A stretch of DNA of 64,000 bases, taken from the NCBI GenBank assembly GCA_963971305.1, contig OZ020317.1:18804001-18868000 (forward strand), given 5' to 3'. Under the pieces are notes generated by a model. It saw only the letters and a list, made by a program, of their open reading frames with translations. It was not told where the DNA came from and ran no database searches. Shown piece by piece: positions 21,191-33,164 of this stretch (the first letter of the stretch is position 1; each line of letters starts with the position of its first letter). Origin of the DNA: Arcuatula senhousia. Its lineage: Eukaryota > Mollusca > Bivalvia > Mytilida > Mytilidae. Made by a program: the position numbers and the translations under genes.

Positions 21191-22840
21191 TTAGAAACAG
21201 ATCCTTTTTAATCTTTGCTATCTGTATAAACAGAAATGACCTTTTGTGTTACCTCTAAACTACAATGGAAGTATATAGTTATGTCGGTCTGTTTTAGTTC
21301 AAGACTTTTGTACTTTTTTTGACACCACTGAGAATGACTTAAATTTCAATTTTATAAAAAAACAATTGAAACTCAGTCAAACTCACTAGTTAAGCAACAC
21401 AAACATTCTTCCTCGGATAAGTATTTTGTACAGAAGGGATCTTCATCGTTAGGTTGTAGTAAAAGCTTATTTCTTGATTTTACTGAACAAGATCCTAATT
21501 TTAATGGATTGGCTGGAAGAAAATTACACTTGATTTGATATACTGAATTTCATGAAATATTATACCCTTTTAGGGTTCAGTAAGATTATATGTTATTAAG
21601 TTCATTTTCAACAGTAAATGTTCTTCTGGTGACTCTTATTCAATCGCATATTTGAACTTAAGGATTCTTTTTATACTGTGAACACTTTTGTGACTCGCAC
21701 GTTTTACCGCATATTGTTTGACGAATACCCCCGTACCATATTTTGAATGATAAGCAACATCCATTAATATGTCTTTAAAACAGAAAAGTAATTACTCTGT
21801 GTGGAATCGAAACACGGATATTGATGTCATAATGTTGCTCCCCTTGGTTTGTACCTTGGTTAAGAACAGGTCTTCCTACTATTGATATCATTTGTCAGAC
21901 CTTAAGATGCTATTTGTTATTGTCGTTAAAAGGCGAGTATATTCTGTAATTATTCATAATAATGACCACATCCATACTGTCATAATTATGTTGTAAAACA
22001 TCACAAGCCTAAATTAAATCAGCATCAGCAAACTGTTTCACTTCCCGGCAATCAGTGCACAAAAAATTAATAATAGTAGATATGTAAAATGCCTTCATCC
22101 TAGTACTGGCAATCAACTTCAGATACTCATTAAGAATATGTTTAACCATACCCCAATAAAAATTATATTCACACACCAGGCATTTAAAGAAAACACGAAT
22201 TAATAATCGGAAATCATCTTTATGATTTCATGTCGTTTTGTTTGGTATAGAAGAAACTTTGATGTTACATTGGCACGAGTACTTTATATCATATCTTATT
22301 GTGACAGACGATTGTCTGAAAAATATTTGTTTAAATGATTGTTATACATGAAAAAATAATTTGCAAACTTGTTATTTTTATGAATATAGATATCTATATG
22401 TCAAAGAACATAAATCGGATAAGAAAAGGAAATATTCATCAATTCATTGTACTTTACAGACATGACTGTAACATAAATATAGACATGAAAATGGGAAATA
22501 AAATGTATAATATGAAAAAGTCACATTGAAAAGAATTTTGTTGAATAAATCAAACAGAACAAAAAAGATCTTTTTCAGAAACAATTAGAATTCAAAGCGT
22601 ATTTAAATCTTTCCGCATCTTTATTATGTGCATAACATGCGATTATGATTAAAGGACAAAATATGATAAGTGCTAAATTTGGCCCCCTAATTTACCATTT
22701 TTTTTTAAATAATTGAACTGAAGTTAGATTATTCTAGATCAGTTCTTAGATAAACAAGCTATAGTAAAATAACATTAATTTTAACTATATCTTGTTTATT
22801 ATGTCACAGTGACGTCATCAAATTATGTGAAAATTGCATT
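21191..22840. other. AT-rich stretch, nothing recognised
   Basis: No gene or repeat supported. The frame at 22335-22529 is low-complexity and unremarkable. Confidence 0.45.
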
Positions 22841-23050
22841 TTTGTGAAAAAGTGTAAAAATCTTGCAAATTTTGAGTAGTTTTTTAACTATGAGCCATAC
22901 GGAGTACCACAAAGATATTTTTGTGGTCTGTTTCTATATTAAAAAATGATTATCTACATAAATTATTGTAGCGGTACTCTGTGTGGCTCATAGTTAAATT
23001 TGCTGAAAACCACTTCAAAATTGCAGGTTTTTACAGTTTTCACCAAATCA
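22841..23050. mobile_element. Foldback element, ~75-80 bp imperfect arms
   Basis: TTTAACTATGAGCCATACGG (around 22884-22903) is mirrored by 'tctgtgtggctcatagttaa' (near 22978-22997). The pairing continues outward through 'gtgtaaaaatcttgcaaattttga' and 'ttcaaaattgcaggtttttac'. The short centre is AT-rich. No coding capacity. Confidence 0.6.
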
Positions 23051-23379
23051 CGATTTTTAAGCCATTTTGGGTAATTATTTCAACAACATAATGGATCACT
23101 TTAAACAAAATAATGCTGATATAGTAAAGTTTTAACTAATTTAAAGTATATATAACATACCTTTAGCTCACTTTAATAATTTCGAAATTGGGTGGAAAAA
23201 TTGGGCCCTTATCATATCTTGTCCTTTCCGTAAAAGAAGAAAAAAATGACAATTTTCTATAATATGAAACGTGCAAACTGTTTTTTAATGAACAATTTAC
23301 AATCGAATGAAAACGAATATAATGAATACAATAAAACTCATTCGTTAAACTAATTACAAAGTACAAAAAATGTAAACCG

Positions 23380-23545
23380 CCAAGTAGGCCATAGGCTAAT
23401 CTTTCCGCCCCTACCCACTTCTTCAATTCTCCTCGCTCTTCAAAATATACTGTCACTTTGTTTCCCATCTCACCCCGTATTTCATGTATCATCCTCATTT
23501 CATGTGCATTTATCACCCTTTTCATGTTCATCGCCTTTAAATAAC
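23380..23545 (+). repeat. Dispersed repeat shared with 50200-50370
   Basis: Shared order: 'gccataggctaatctttccgc' / 'gccacaggctaaattttccgc', 'acccacttcttcaattctcc' / 'acccacctcttctattttcc', 'cttcaaaatatactgtcactttgtttccca' / 'cttcaaaatttacagatcctttgtttccca'. The minus-strand ORF 23163-23579 runs across this repeat and is not supported as a gene. Confidence 0.55.
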
Positions 23546-23819
23546 CTATATGTAGCATTGCAAGAGCGTAAAACACCAACTCACTCGTTCAATTTTTGAA
23601 CATACATAAATGGGGTAGAGGTAGTAATAATAGTTGGGAAGTTTTGTATTTTGTTGGTAATAAATATTAAGTGGAAAATAAATGGATTTTAATTACAATT
23701 TAAATAAACAAATGTGTATTGGGTTGCTTTGAGTACCATCTGTTATAACCTTGAAATAATTTTTTTTTCGGACAAAAGATTACCATCCTGCATAATCGCG
23801 ATGACTGCAACTTTTCAAT

Positions 23820-24320
23820 AGTAACATTTCCCTATCTGTGTAACAACATTCCGTCCGATCTAGCATATGGAATTTACGTATTACAATTGATTCGTTATTC
23901 CATAGCTAGTAGGAAATATTTTAACTGTTCGATAGAGCAACACGACTGACAATCAAATTGTACATGGTACGTTGCTTCAATGTCGTTGTCATCACTCAAG
24001 AAATTTAATTGAGCATCATGTGCTGGTAGACAAATACAGGGTTTTTATTTCTCAGATGAGCGCTCTTTTCCAGATTGGACCAACAATAAAACAGTCCTTG
24101 TCAACGTGACAGGCGTGCTATAACTGCTTACTCTTTCTGAGCACTTGAGTTCACTTTCCTTTTGATTTTAGTCCACGTTGCTAATTGCGGTTTAGTTGTT
24201 ATTCGTATTTTTGTTGTGTGGTTTGTTTCGTTGTGATTATTTTTGACTACCGACTTTGTCTTTGTCTTTTCGGAATAATGATGTTTGATTGCCCCTTTGG
24301 TACACCTTTGCTTCTGTGTA
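23820..24320 (+). pseudogene. RT-family retroelement relic (C-terminus and 3' tail)
   Basis: The nucleotide landmarks 'tgtaacaacattccgtccg', 'gcatatggaatttacgtatta', 'attgattcgttattcc' encode the SNIPSxPAYGVYVxQLIRYS segment seen in the better copies at 42.2 and 53.3 kb. It is followed by 'ctcaagaaatttaattgagcatcatgtgctggtagacaaatacagg' and the shared 3' tail. Heavily frameshifted; no catalytic part. Confidence 0.6.
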
Positions 24321-24523
24321 ATAAAATTTTTACATATGTTATCTAAAACCTATATAATCAATATGTCTGGTTAGTGTTAACAGTAGTTTTTTATTGAATA
24401 AACATGAATATTATGTAGTGTGAAAAATATTCATATTTATACAATAAAAAACTACTGTTAACACTAACCAGACATATTGATTATATAGGTTTTAGATTAC
24501 ATATGTAAAAATTTAATTACACA
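24315..24523. repeat. 209-bp near-perfect hairpin (82-bp arms)
   Basis: The left arm runs from TGTGTAATAAAATTTTTACA through 'ctggttagtgttaacagtag' to TTTTTTATTG (24315 to ~24398). The right arm is its reverse complement, ending TTAATTACACA at 24523. The ~45-bp centre also contains ATGAATAT/ATATTCAT. The arms differ at only a few positions. It abuts the end of the preceding RT relic. Likely a foldback or MITE copy. Confidence 0.8.
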
Positions 24524-24880
24524 GTAATAGTTAAATCTAAATTATGCGTTAAAATTTTGGGGAAATGCCAGACGGCAAATTTTAAGGAATTAAGAATATC
24601 ATGTTAAAATATTAGGTTACCAAGGAAAGGCATGTTTTTTTTTTATATTTTCAATATCATCAATTCTTGCCAATGTTATGAACAGCTATCAATGGAAAAC
24701 CAGTATATCAACACTTTTAAAGTATATTTACACATGGCAAATACATAAGACGCAACACTTTTCGACTGTGTCAATATTGTTTAAATGTGAAATTAAACTT
24801 CACCAAAAAGTACCAAAACAAACAAACAAACATTTTTAAAAGAATTAAAAACATTTAACATAAATAATACCGCTTCACAT
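24524..24880. other. AT-rich 3' flank of the GPCR gene
   Basis: Downstream of the receptor stop codon on the minus strand. It probably contains the 3' UTR, but no unambiguous AATAAA was assigned. Confidence 0.35.
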
Positions 24881-25108
24881 TTAGAAAGAATTAAGACCAG
24901 ACCTTTTCGAGGTTCCAGATGTTTTTGAGCAAAGACTGTCTTTCTTATATTGTGTAATTCCTGTTTTAACACAGCTGCTGCGCTTCTTATTAAATGTTTC
25001 TGAGCTGTTGTAAAAATAACTGGTTTTATGCAATTGTCTGCTAGATTTATCGCATTTACAATCTGACCGACATTTAAACAGGTTCTTGAACTCTTGTTGG
25101 AACTTTTC
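24881..25108 (-). CDS. GPCR exon 4: cytoplasmic tail
   Basis: 75 codons plus stop after the acceptor TTCTATTTCAG (to 25109). It starts EKFQQEFKNLFKC, the usual helix-8 sequence after NPxxY in peptide receptors, and continues as a Ser/Lys/Cys-rich tail ending SGLNSF. The ATG upstream of this exon is intronic and not a start. Confidence 0.88.
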   Translation of the reverse strand, partial: EKFQQEFKNLFKCRSDCKCDKSSRQLHKTSYFYNSSETFNKKRSSCVKTGITQYKKDSLCSKTSGTSKRSGLNSF

Positions 25109-28100
25109 CTGAAATAGAATCCAAAACATTTTTTAAACAGGATGATAAACTTAACTTTTATATACTGAGTGACATTAAAAACGCTACACTTAAATTTTCA
25201 AAATATTTTTGATATATGTTAAAGTTTCATAAATTGGAAAAAATAGATGTGTTTTTTAACCAATAAGTAACCAATCGATACATTCATGGTTCAGTGATTT
25301 TTTAAAACTTTCTTTCCTACAGTACCCCCGTACAAACGCACGAAATTCTTGTTTCGACATGCAGACATGCATGAATAGCTTCAATAAAAGTCCGTTTGTT
25401 AACCTTAACTTCCGGTTACAAAAATCCCATCCTAAGTTTTCAAGTTCTTTTCGACACAAATTTGATAATGCCAAGGCTTTCAGACAACCAGCGACATGAG
25501 GTTTTGGCAATGGTCCAAGGAGGGATATCTTGGCGTAAAATTGCTCGTCGAATGAATTGTGTTCAATAGACAATTACTCGCTTGTCCCCAAACGACATTA
25601 TCAGACGTATTCAGTAAACGACAGATAACGTCTAAAAAGACAACTTAAACGAGCTGTAAGGAGACGCCAACAACCGTCGGTCATGCTTCGACGGCTTGAA
25701 ATCACCCTACAAGAGGAATGAAACAATATTCCACAAGAACCAATTCGTCGTTTTATCCGATGAATGTCACGAAGTTGTCGCGCATGCGTTGCAGAAAATG
25801 GTGGTAACATTCGCTTTTGACTGTGTGAAATTCAGATTCGACTGTGTAAACTGAGTGAGCCGTTGCACAGAAAAGAATTAACATTAAATTCAAACGCTTG
25901 CGTCGAATTGTTGCTATTGTTCAGAAGTTTTGAAAATACCAGTTGTTTCTGTACAAAAAAATATTGATGTTAATACTAGTGTTGTGTTTTCATTGTAACT
26001 CAGTATATGTTACAGTCAATTCGTGAAATCAGTAAATACGTGAATTTCCTACACCTGTCAGTAAATTTGTGTATTTACTGAGAGTTTAAGAAATACATGT
26101 ATTTCCTTAGTTGATCAGTAAATACGTGTATTAACTGATTTTTATTTCACATTTTACGCGTATTTACTGGACATGTTGTATGAGTATCTGACTTCAGTTA
26201 TAGACACACAAACAATTAATACAAATTCAAAACAGTGTGAATTATAAACATTCTATTTTTTGAAACATGGCAGAGAGCTGGTTTTTACTTGTTATATGGT
26301 TTGAAACATCAAATTGTGTTATTTGTGTAAGCTTTCCATGTGTAGAAGGAATGAATTAGATTTTACAAACTTCGTATAGTACAAAATATATTTTTTATTG
26401 AAAAGCTCTGTTAAACCGTTTTGTTTTAAAAAAAGTATACTGAATATCCATTAAAGGGACGTCTAAAATGTAGACAGGGGTTAACCTCAGTAAGCGTAAT
26501 CGTGGTTCAAGTTTTCATTTCTTTTACTAATTCTACCAGTACAGTTTCTGTACGTGGGTGGCTAAAAGTTTACTGGAGGGCTGTAATGCAGAAAACATAA
26601 ACGCAAATCATAGTGGTTTATATGTTGGGTAAAATACAACAATCATTGCATGTAAAGAACCCTGTTGCAGGTTTTAGTGTTAGAAGAGCCCATAAAATCC
26701 CCTACAGGAGACTACATTTTCTGATTCTGCCAATCCCATTTTTTTCCAGTGACTGTCGAAATTTTTATTCGGATTGGCCTTGTGTCCCTATATTTTCCAC
26801 TTCATTATGTTCATCTACTTGATGTAGCCGAATTCACAATCTTGGGAGTAAAACAATTCCCTATTTTTTTCAGAAATCACACGTTATCCCTAATAACACT
26901 CATTCTCTGTACCGGTAACATATACACTGTATAAAACAAGTTTTCATCTTGAGTCTTTTCCTTAGTGTTTTATTTCTTGTTGGGCATTTAATATTGATCG
27001 TTCCAGGTCTGTAGGTTTTTGATTATCTTTCTTTGAATGCAAGTTATAATTAAAAAAGTAAACATGACAACCATAATAAATTATTTCATATTAAACAAGA
27101 TTGCATTTGAACTTTCTTGATGGTTTGTTTGTTTCTTTTAATTGTCAAATCAAAAAAAAGTTCGCTGGTTCTCAATGCTTACATTTAACAAGCCATAAAT
27201 AAATGGATTATAACAGGAATTGCTCATTGCCAACCAATTTGCGCAAAACCATATAATGTTGATATATTTAAACCTGAAACAGAAAAAGATGTAATATAAT
27301 TAAGCAGTAAAAATATTACTTATTGTTTACCCATTGTATACAAAGCTTTTTCGAGTTTAACATATACATGCATAACGATTTTTTTATATGTAAATTAATA
27401 GGTAAACAAAAACAGAAAACACCTTATTTAATTAAGGAAGAGAGACGAAGAAAACAAACGAAAACTTAATATGTTTTACAATAATTTTTACAATTAAGCC
27501 TCTTCGTATTTTCAAATCTTATCCCGCCACAAGTTTTAAGTATTTCTACATGTACGTATCCCCTTAGAAATGAAGAAGACCTTCCCCCCCTTATTGCAGA
27601 TTTTTAGTTAGATTTAAACATTCGACACATGCAATCAGTAGACGATAAAGAGATGTGAAATAAGTGTACACGACACAACCATTAAAACATTAAAGAAATG
27701 GCAATTTTAAATGATGTAGAAAAAACCTATGAAAGCTATCTCGTGTAGAAGTATACCATCATTAAAACATTAAAACATTAAATAAACGGCAATTTACAAT
27801 GAGGTAGAAGTATGCCATCATTAAAAAATTAAAACATTAAAGAAACCGCAATTTAAAATGAGGAAGAAAAACCTATGAAAGCTATCTCGTGTAGAAGTAT
27901 ACCATCATGAAAATATATAAGAGCATACACCTCAAGCACGGAGATACCTTTGACTCCATCCACCTGGCCTAAACAATTTAATGACATAAGCTGTGCGACC
28001 TGTATAGTTGTAAATTAATAATCAGACAAATGCTTTTATATTGAAGAGCACAAATTAAATACAAATCTTTACAAATGTTAAAATAAAAATAGACGGATAA

Positions 28101-30342
28101 ATGTACAATTTAGTTCAATGGTAATAACCCCATCTATAAGTATATCAAAGTGGTAATCAAACATAATTATACCAAAAAGACAAAGACAAATCGGTAGAAA
28201 AAAAATCATCAAAACAAAACAAAGCAAACAACAACAACACAACAAAAAACACACACATAACAAACAAAACCATATTCAGCAACGTGAACTCATGTCGAAA
28301 CGGAAGAGGGGACAGTTTCTGCTTGCTATAGAACACCTGTCACATTGTCAAACATCGATTTAGTATTGGTCAAACCCGAAAAGGATGGCATTACTAAACT
28401 TATGACAAACCAACATTTGTGCTCATCTCAGAGATAAAATTCCCGAATTTGTTAACATTCCATCAAATATCTTGAATTATGACAACAACCTGGGAGCACA
28501 TACCCATGTGTTTACAATGTGTTTTACAGTCGTGTATACGTAGTTCTATCAAGGAAGTCGTTATGCTCATCACATGCTCTGGAATAACGATTCCATTGTA
28601 ATGCGTAAACTCCATATGCTGGAGCTGACAGAAGGCAAGGTTGCCTTCTGGAAAGGCATCATGTTTGTCATAGAGCTTTATAAAAAGCATTCCTAGTGAC
28701 TGTCAATTTCGAGAAATTAATAAAAGAGGAAATGGATCTCCTAGAATCTATAGTGTCGTTAATCTCAAGTTTCCATGGATATATAAGATGTAAACAGTCA
28801 CCAATTCGAGGACTGTCGAGTGAAAGGACAACATCAATAAAACGAAATCTTTCACTAATTTTTAATAATAACAACTTTTAAAAAAAAGTATTCATGAGAA
28901 ATTAATTCGATAAAAACTATGTCCGAATTTTATTCCTTTACTTACCTATTGATAGGTCTATAAACAGCATTTATGACATTATACGTTTGGAGCGGTAGCC
29001 AACAGAAGGCAAATAGACAGGTAACTGTGATCAACATCTTAACTACCTGAAGAAAAAAAACCACAAACATAATGGTTAGCGTTACATTGATAATAGCATG
29101 ATATTCAAATAAAACAAATTTAATCTGAAACAATGATTTGTATATAAAGTATTAAATTTCACTATAGAAAACAACAGACGTAAGCGTACAATATAGAATT
29201 CAACGTTTGGGACGTCACCAACTATAAACCAAATTTAAAGCAAGGTGTTGGTGTTCGGTATACAAGATAAGAAAATGGTTATTGCATGGATATTGTGGAA
29301 GTTTGTTTCTTGTAGAAAAATTATTGCACTTGTAAACTCGTGTGATTTAAATTCTACTTGAGACAGTTTTCGTGTCTTTGTATTCAGTAAGGTTATTTCT
29401 TCCAAGACACCTATTTATACTGGTTAATGCCTGTTACTCGCTTATTAAACTTCAGGGAAAATTCAATAGTGCTAAAAAACTAATAAACTATGTTTGTTAA
29501 AATACTCAAAATCTACAGACACAACAAATAGAAAATAAAAAAGTTATTTGTTTAATGCAGCTTACTTTTTTCTTGTGGCCAGTCCGAGAACGATGACATC
29601 TTCCAATTTGAGATCCCGATTTAACTCCTCCCCAAATGTTGCAACCAATTCGAAAATAACACAAACTGATAATTATTAACGGTACAAAATATTGCAACAA
29701 AAACAGGTACAGGAAATATACAGTAGCAAACGTCTTCGATGGCCATTTTGAATCACACACAGGTCTTTCTGTCCATGAAATTACGTCAAATAAAATTTTA
29801 ACATCAAAGAAAATGAGATCTGGCAGGCTTGATGCAATTCCAATAACCCAAATAACCATGATAACAAAAACAGCAATACGTTTTCGGAACCCAGCTTTGA
29901 AAGGGTAGATAACTGCTACATAGCGATCTATTGCTATAACTGTGAGCGTTAGTATACTTATATTCACCGAAAGATTCTTAACAAACGGTGCTATTTTACA
30001 CATTGCATCTGCTGCTATCCAACGCTGCAGTACAGCAGTGTGAAATTGAAACGGGATACTAAATAACGCTATAGCCACATCTGCTATTGCCATGTTAGCA
30101 ATGAAAAAGTTTGTAACGGTCCGCATTGCCTGAATTCGCAACACTACAAAAATAACTAAAGCGTTTCCAATGATAGCTAGTAATGATACAGTTCCATAGA
30201 GAAAAATAAGTAGAACTAATATTTCTGTCGAGACTTTTACCAGCAATGGTGATACAGTATTATTAGCAAAGTATCTTTCAAAATCTGTAATGTTAATTCC
30301 TGAAAAATCATATAAGCTTTCCAAATCTTGAAGTCTATTCAT
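24881..30342 (-). CDS. Rhodopsin-class neuropeptide GPCR, leucokinin/lymnokinin-receptor-like, four exons
   Basis: Joined coding exons (minus): 30342-29566, 29046-28946, 27273-27183, 25108-24881, giving 398 residues. All introns are GT-AG with pyrimidine-rich acceptors, and phases fit (0, 2, 0). TM1 has N60; TM2 NMAIAD has D88; C115 and C196 form the conserved extracellular disulphide. DRY is at 139-141, W165 in TM4, P221 and Y229 in TM5, CWLP at 274-277 in TM6, NPFIY at 315-319 in TM7. N-glycosylation sites are N17 and N27. The C-tail is Lys/Ser-rich with a Cys cluster (FKCRSDCKC) suited to palmitoylation. FQFHTAVLQRW, NLSVNISILTLTVIAIDRY and WLAMSNSCYNPFIYGLLN resemble leucokinin-type receptors; tachykinin- or RYamide-type is possible. 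It is a plasma-membrane, G-protein-coupled receptor. The start is the first ATG, 38 residues before TM1. Upstream non-coding exons were not found. Confidence 0.9.
25163..26005 (+). mobile_element. Decayed, internally deleted Tc1-like transposon in GPCR intron 3
   Basis: Terminal inverted repeats: the left end TACTGAGTGACATTAAAAAC and the right end, reverse-complemented, TACTGAGTTACAATGAAAAC, flanked by TA on both sides (25161-25162, 26006-26007). A plus-strand transposase N-terminus starts at 25468 with MPRLSDNQRHEVLAMVQGGI and a helix-turn-helix (SWRKIARRMN), then a stop. After a large deletion, C-terminal Tc1-type sequence (LQEE, IPQEPIRRFIR, ENGGNIRF) follows with TGA codons where Trp is usual. 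The DDE catalytic region is absent, so it is non-autonomous. Inserted antisense to the receptor. The minus-strand ORFs here are shadows. Confidence 0.75.
26033..26173. repeat. Cluster of CAGTAAATACGTGTATTTACTG-type palindromes
   Basis: CAGTAAAT(A/T)(C)GTG(T/A)ATTTACTG-like words occur at about 26030-26050, 26069-26092, 26118-26140 and 26155-26170, in both orientations. They lie just downstream of the Tc1-like element, in intron 3. Probably a foldback repeat. Confidence 0.6.
27183..27273 (-). CDS. GPCR exon 3: TM7
   Basis: 91 nt after the acceptor TTTTTCTGTTTCAG (to 27274). With the split codon it reads R FKYINIIWFCANWLAMSNS, then CYNPFIYGLLN, then donor GTAAGC (27182-27177). Contains NPxxY. 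Too short to appear as a long ORF, but splice sites and phase agree. Confidence 0.9.
27690..27910 (+). repeat. Irregular minisatellite in GPCR intron 2 (three units)
   Basis: Units of ~85, ~60 and ~85 bp share CATTAAAACATTAAA, 'gcaatttaaaatgaggtag', 'acctatgaaagctatctcgtgtag' and AAGTAT(A/G)CCATCAT. The middle unit lacks the 'acctatgaaagc' segment. Confidence 0.65.
28080..28880 (-). pseudogene. RT-family retroelement relic in GPCR intron 2
   Basis: Minus strand reads RFRFIDVVLSLDSPRIGDCL and HLIYPWKLEINDT, the degenerate YIDDVLSLNN...HLIYPxELEIKDT stretch around the RT catalytic motif. It continues as LYDKHDAF, a segment equivalent to PAYGVYxxxxIRYSRA after frameshifts, and the shared 3' tail (28080-28320). 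The second catalytic Asp is changed (IDVV). In the same orientation as the receptor. Confidence 0.65.
28946..29046 (-). CDS. GPCR exon 2: TM6
   Basis: 101 nt between an acceptor (TTTTTTTTCTTCAG, ending at 29047) and a donor GTAAGT (28945-28940). Encodes VVKMLITVTCLFAFCWLPLQ and TYNVINAVYRPIN plus two bases, that is TM6 with CWLP. Ends in phase 2, which fits the next exon. Confidence 0.9.
29566..30342 (-). CDS. GPCR exon 1: N-terminus to end of TM5 and third loop
   Basis: 259 codons from ATG (30342) to ...GHKKK, followed by the donor GTAAGC (29565-29560). Reading on into the intron gives 19 spurious codons before a stop. Contains TM1-TM5, the DRY motif and both disulphide cysteines. Ends in phase 0. 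Confidence 0.92.
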
Positions 30343-33160
30343 CCTGAGGCTGTTATGTTAGTCGTCGTAGAACGATGTGACTTTACATAAGTTTCCGTAT
30401 TCCAATCGAGTAAATATACGTTCAATGTGCCGTCTACAATTGTTTATTTATTTAAGACTGTTATTATTGCAATTTCAAATTTGATGAAATTCTCCCTTTT
30501 TAATTTTCCAACTTGAAATCTGTTCCCATTAGGTTTTCACATTAATTAAATAGAGAATGTTATGTTTTAAAAAAATATAATAATATAATATCCATATGTA
30601 ACATTATCACAAGTATTACATGTATGTATAAGAATGAATATAATAATTACTTCTTACGCATTCTAGTCTTGTTCCTAAACTAATTCTTCTGGAATAGCTT
30701 GACTCCTATATACGCTAGCATTATGAATCAATAAAGCTTGATGTAGAGTCTTTGATTGATACACAATAAGTTTAATTCGTATAAGATAACAAAGCTAAAT
30801 TAGTAGATAATAAATCCGCTTCATAAAAGGTGCCTTAATAAAATGTTCTATCCTTATCATACTTATTGAACAGACATCTTCTTAGAAAATAATGCGTGTG
30901 ACGATTTGGACATTAAAGGCATTTCTGATGATTTGAATGTATATATAGTTGTTTAATTCTTAATAGAATTTTCCTTTGTGAATACATTTAGACTGTTAAA
31001 AATAAGAAAAGATCATAAAATTGCAAGAAAAAAACGCACGGTCATAAATCTTGATGATAGCTTTAAGTGGCTTTACGTGACAAAACTTTTAAATATTACC
31101 CGTGATAATGAATAATACAAAGTAACGTGAATAATTGATAACAGTTTTATCAACTAATTGACAGATAAAAGTACATTTTAAGTTATTCATCTATAATTGC
31201 TAATGTTCAGCATTTATATAAAGATTCAAAAGTATAAAAAAAACAAGAAATAATTCCACTGCCATTCTTCCCGGTGTCCTTTATTTAATCTTCCGCACTA
31301 GAATTGGTTGCCATATGTTGGTTTTCACATTTTATTAAAAAGATGACTAGATTGTGAGAACCTGGGCTGCACGTATCATTTACTTTGTATGATATGTAAA
31401 CTGTTTTAAAAATGTTACGTGATAAACAAAAAAAAACATACGAATATCCCTATATAATGTTAAGTAATGTTATTATACATTTATCATCCGTAATTTGAAA
31501 AATAAGAATGTAAATATCACCCCCAAATTGCTTGTTATAATGTGTAAATTTGAAATTTTGCCATAACAAGTCTCTTTGTATAAAAAAACTATACAACAAA
31601 AATATACAAGAAAAATATCATTTGGCAACCTATAAAAAAATTACAGTCTTCCTATACATCATAATTATGTCCATCACAATGTGTTTCCATTAAACAAAAC
31701 TGAAAGTTGAAAAGTTATTTGTGTTAAGTTTATAATAACCACTACGGCATCAAACATGTTTAATGTGGTTCAATGTGAAAGCCAAAACACATCATAATGT
31801 CATGTAAGTGCATCACTGGAACTTTAACTAAGATGAAACATAAAGTTTTACACTATCTGAAAATTGTCTGTATTTTTAAAGATCATGACACTGGAACTTA
31901 CCATTCATTTTTCTTAACAGGAAGGAAATAGGTCTTTTCATGAGAATATATCACGTCAAAGAAAACAAAGATTTGCATTATAAAATGAATACTATTCTGT
32001 ATTTTTTTCATCAAAAGAGACTCCTTTAGACCATGTGACAATCATTTTTTATACAGTAATCACGATTGGGAATTCGTCTTGACCTATTGTACAAGATTAA
32101 ATGTGTGAATAATGGCTTTTAAGGCCAAACTAGATTTTTCTTTATATCGCTTGTACTTTTTTCCGTAACTTTGCACAAGGATTCAACGTTCAACTTAAAA
32201 CATATCACATTTAATCATCAGTGAAAGGTAAAAAGTCGAAAACATAATTTTCGTCTATATTTTTTTTACCGTAAGTCCTATTTCAAAGGCTATAAAGAAG
32301 TGTTGATATACCCAAAACGAGAACAAGATGTTTTTAGAGTATATTGAGGTTTATCTATTTATAAGATAAACATGTTTAATGAAAGCGAGATTAATAAATT
32401 TTCCATTCTTTCTCCGTAATTTACTATCCATATTTGTTCCGGGTTTTATAATTTTATTCACGAGTTGACATTGATGGACGAAGGAAACAAAATCCCTCCA
32501 TCCACTCCCTTTTCATCGTCCAACATTTTTGCTGCTGTTGTTTCTTTTTTTCTTTTCAGGCTCTTCAAATATAACAACAGGAGCTTCCAAGGATCTTACA
32601 ATGTGAGCTTAGAATAGACTTCATCGACAAATCTACAAATTTGCGGACGATGCAGTTTGAAATACACTTGGATTTTACAGAAATGTCCGTGTCAATGTTC
32701 ATTTTGCTAGTATTTGAATGACTTGTTTAAAATGCTACTTAATGTATATTTATTATTTTCTACCTGCATATAGCGAGTATACCAAATACAGACTTTTTAA
32801 AGTTCTAAGTTTTCAGTTTTCATTCAGTTTTTAATTATTTGTTGTGGTGTTTGTGTGTAAATGCTTAATTATTTTAATAAAAATATTTAATATGTTTGTC
32901 TCAATATTTATGCACCAAATTATTTGAGTCTTTAATTAATTAATTGTTTCTGAAAATTGTATTTAAAGACGAACAAAACTACCCTTATATTTTAGGTAAT
33001 GTTGATCGGAGAATTTAGAACTTTTATTTCTATGATATTAAACAGAGGCTGGTATTGTATGACTTTTTCTAAAAATATGAATCTGATTTGATATATATAA
33101 TACCAAAACGGAATAAAACGGGTAATTTGGTAATGCCAAGAACTTCAATTAAAAGTCACC
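30343..33160. other. Upstream flank of the GPCR, AT-rich, nothing recognised
   Basis: No TATA-plus-initiator arrangement, ORF or repeat could be assigned. The receptor promoter and any 5' UTR exon should lie here or beyond. Confidence 0.4.
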
Positions 33161-33164
33161 GGAT

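Noticed and set aside
23163..23579. 138-codon open frame on minus
   Set aside because: It runs through a dispersed repeat that also occurs at 50200-50370, where the same frame is not open. No protein features.
24881..25129. 82-codon ORF with its own ATG read as a small separate gene
   Set aside because: The first residues are intronic. The part after the TTTCAG acceptor is the receptor C-tail (EKFQQEFKNLFKC...), in phase with the TM7 exon.
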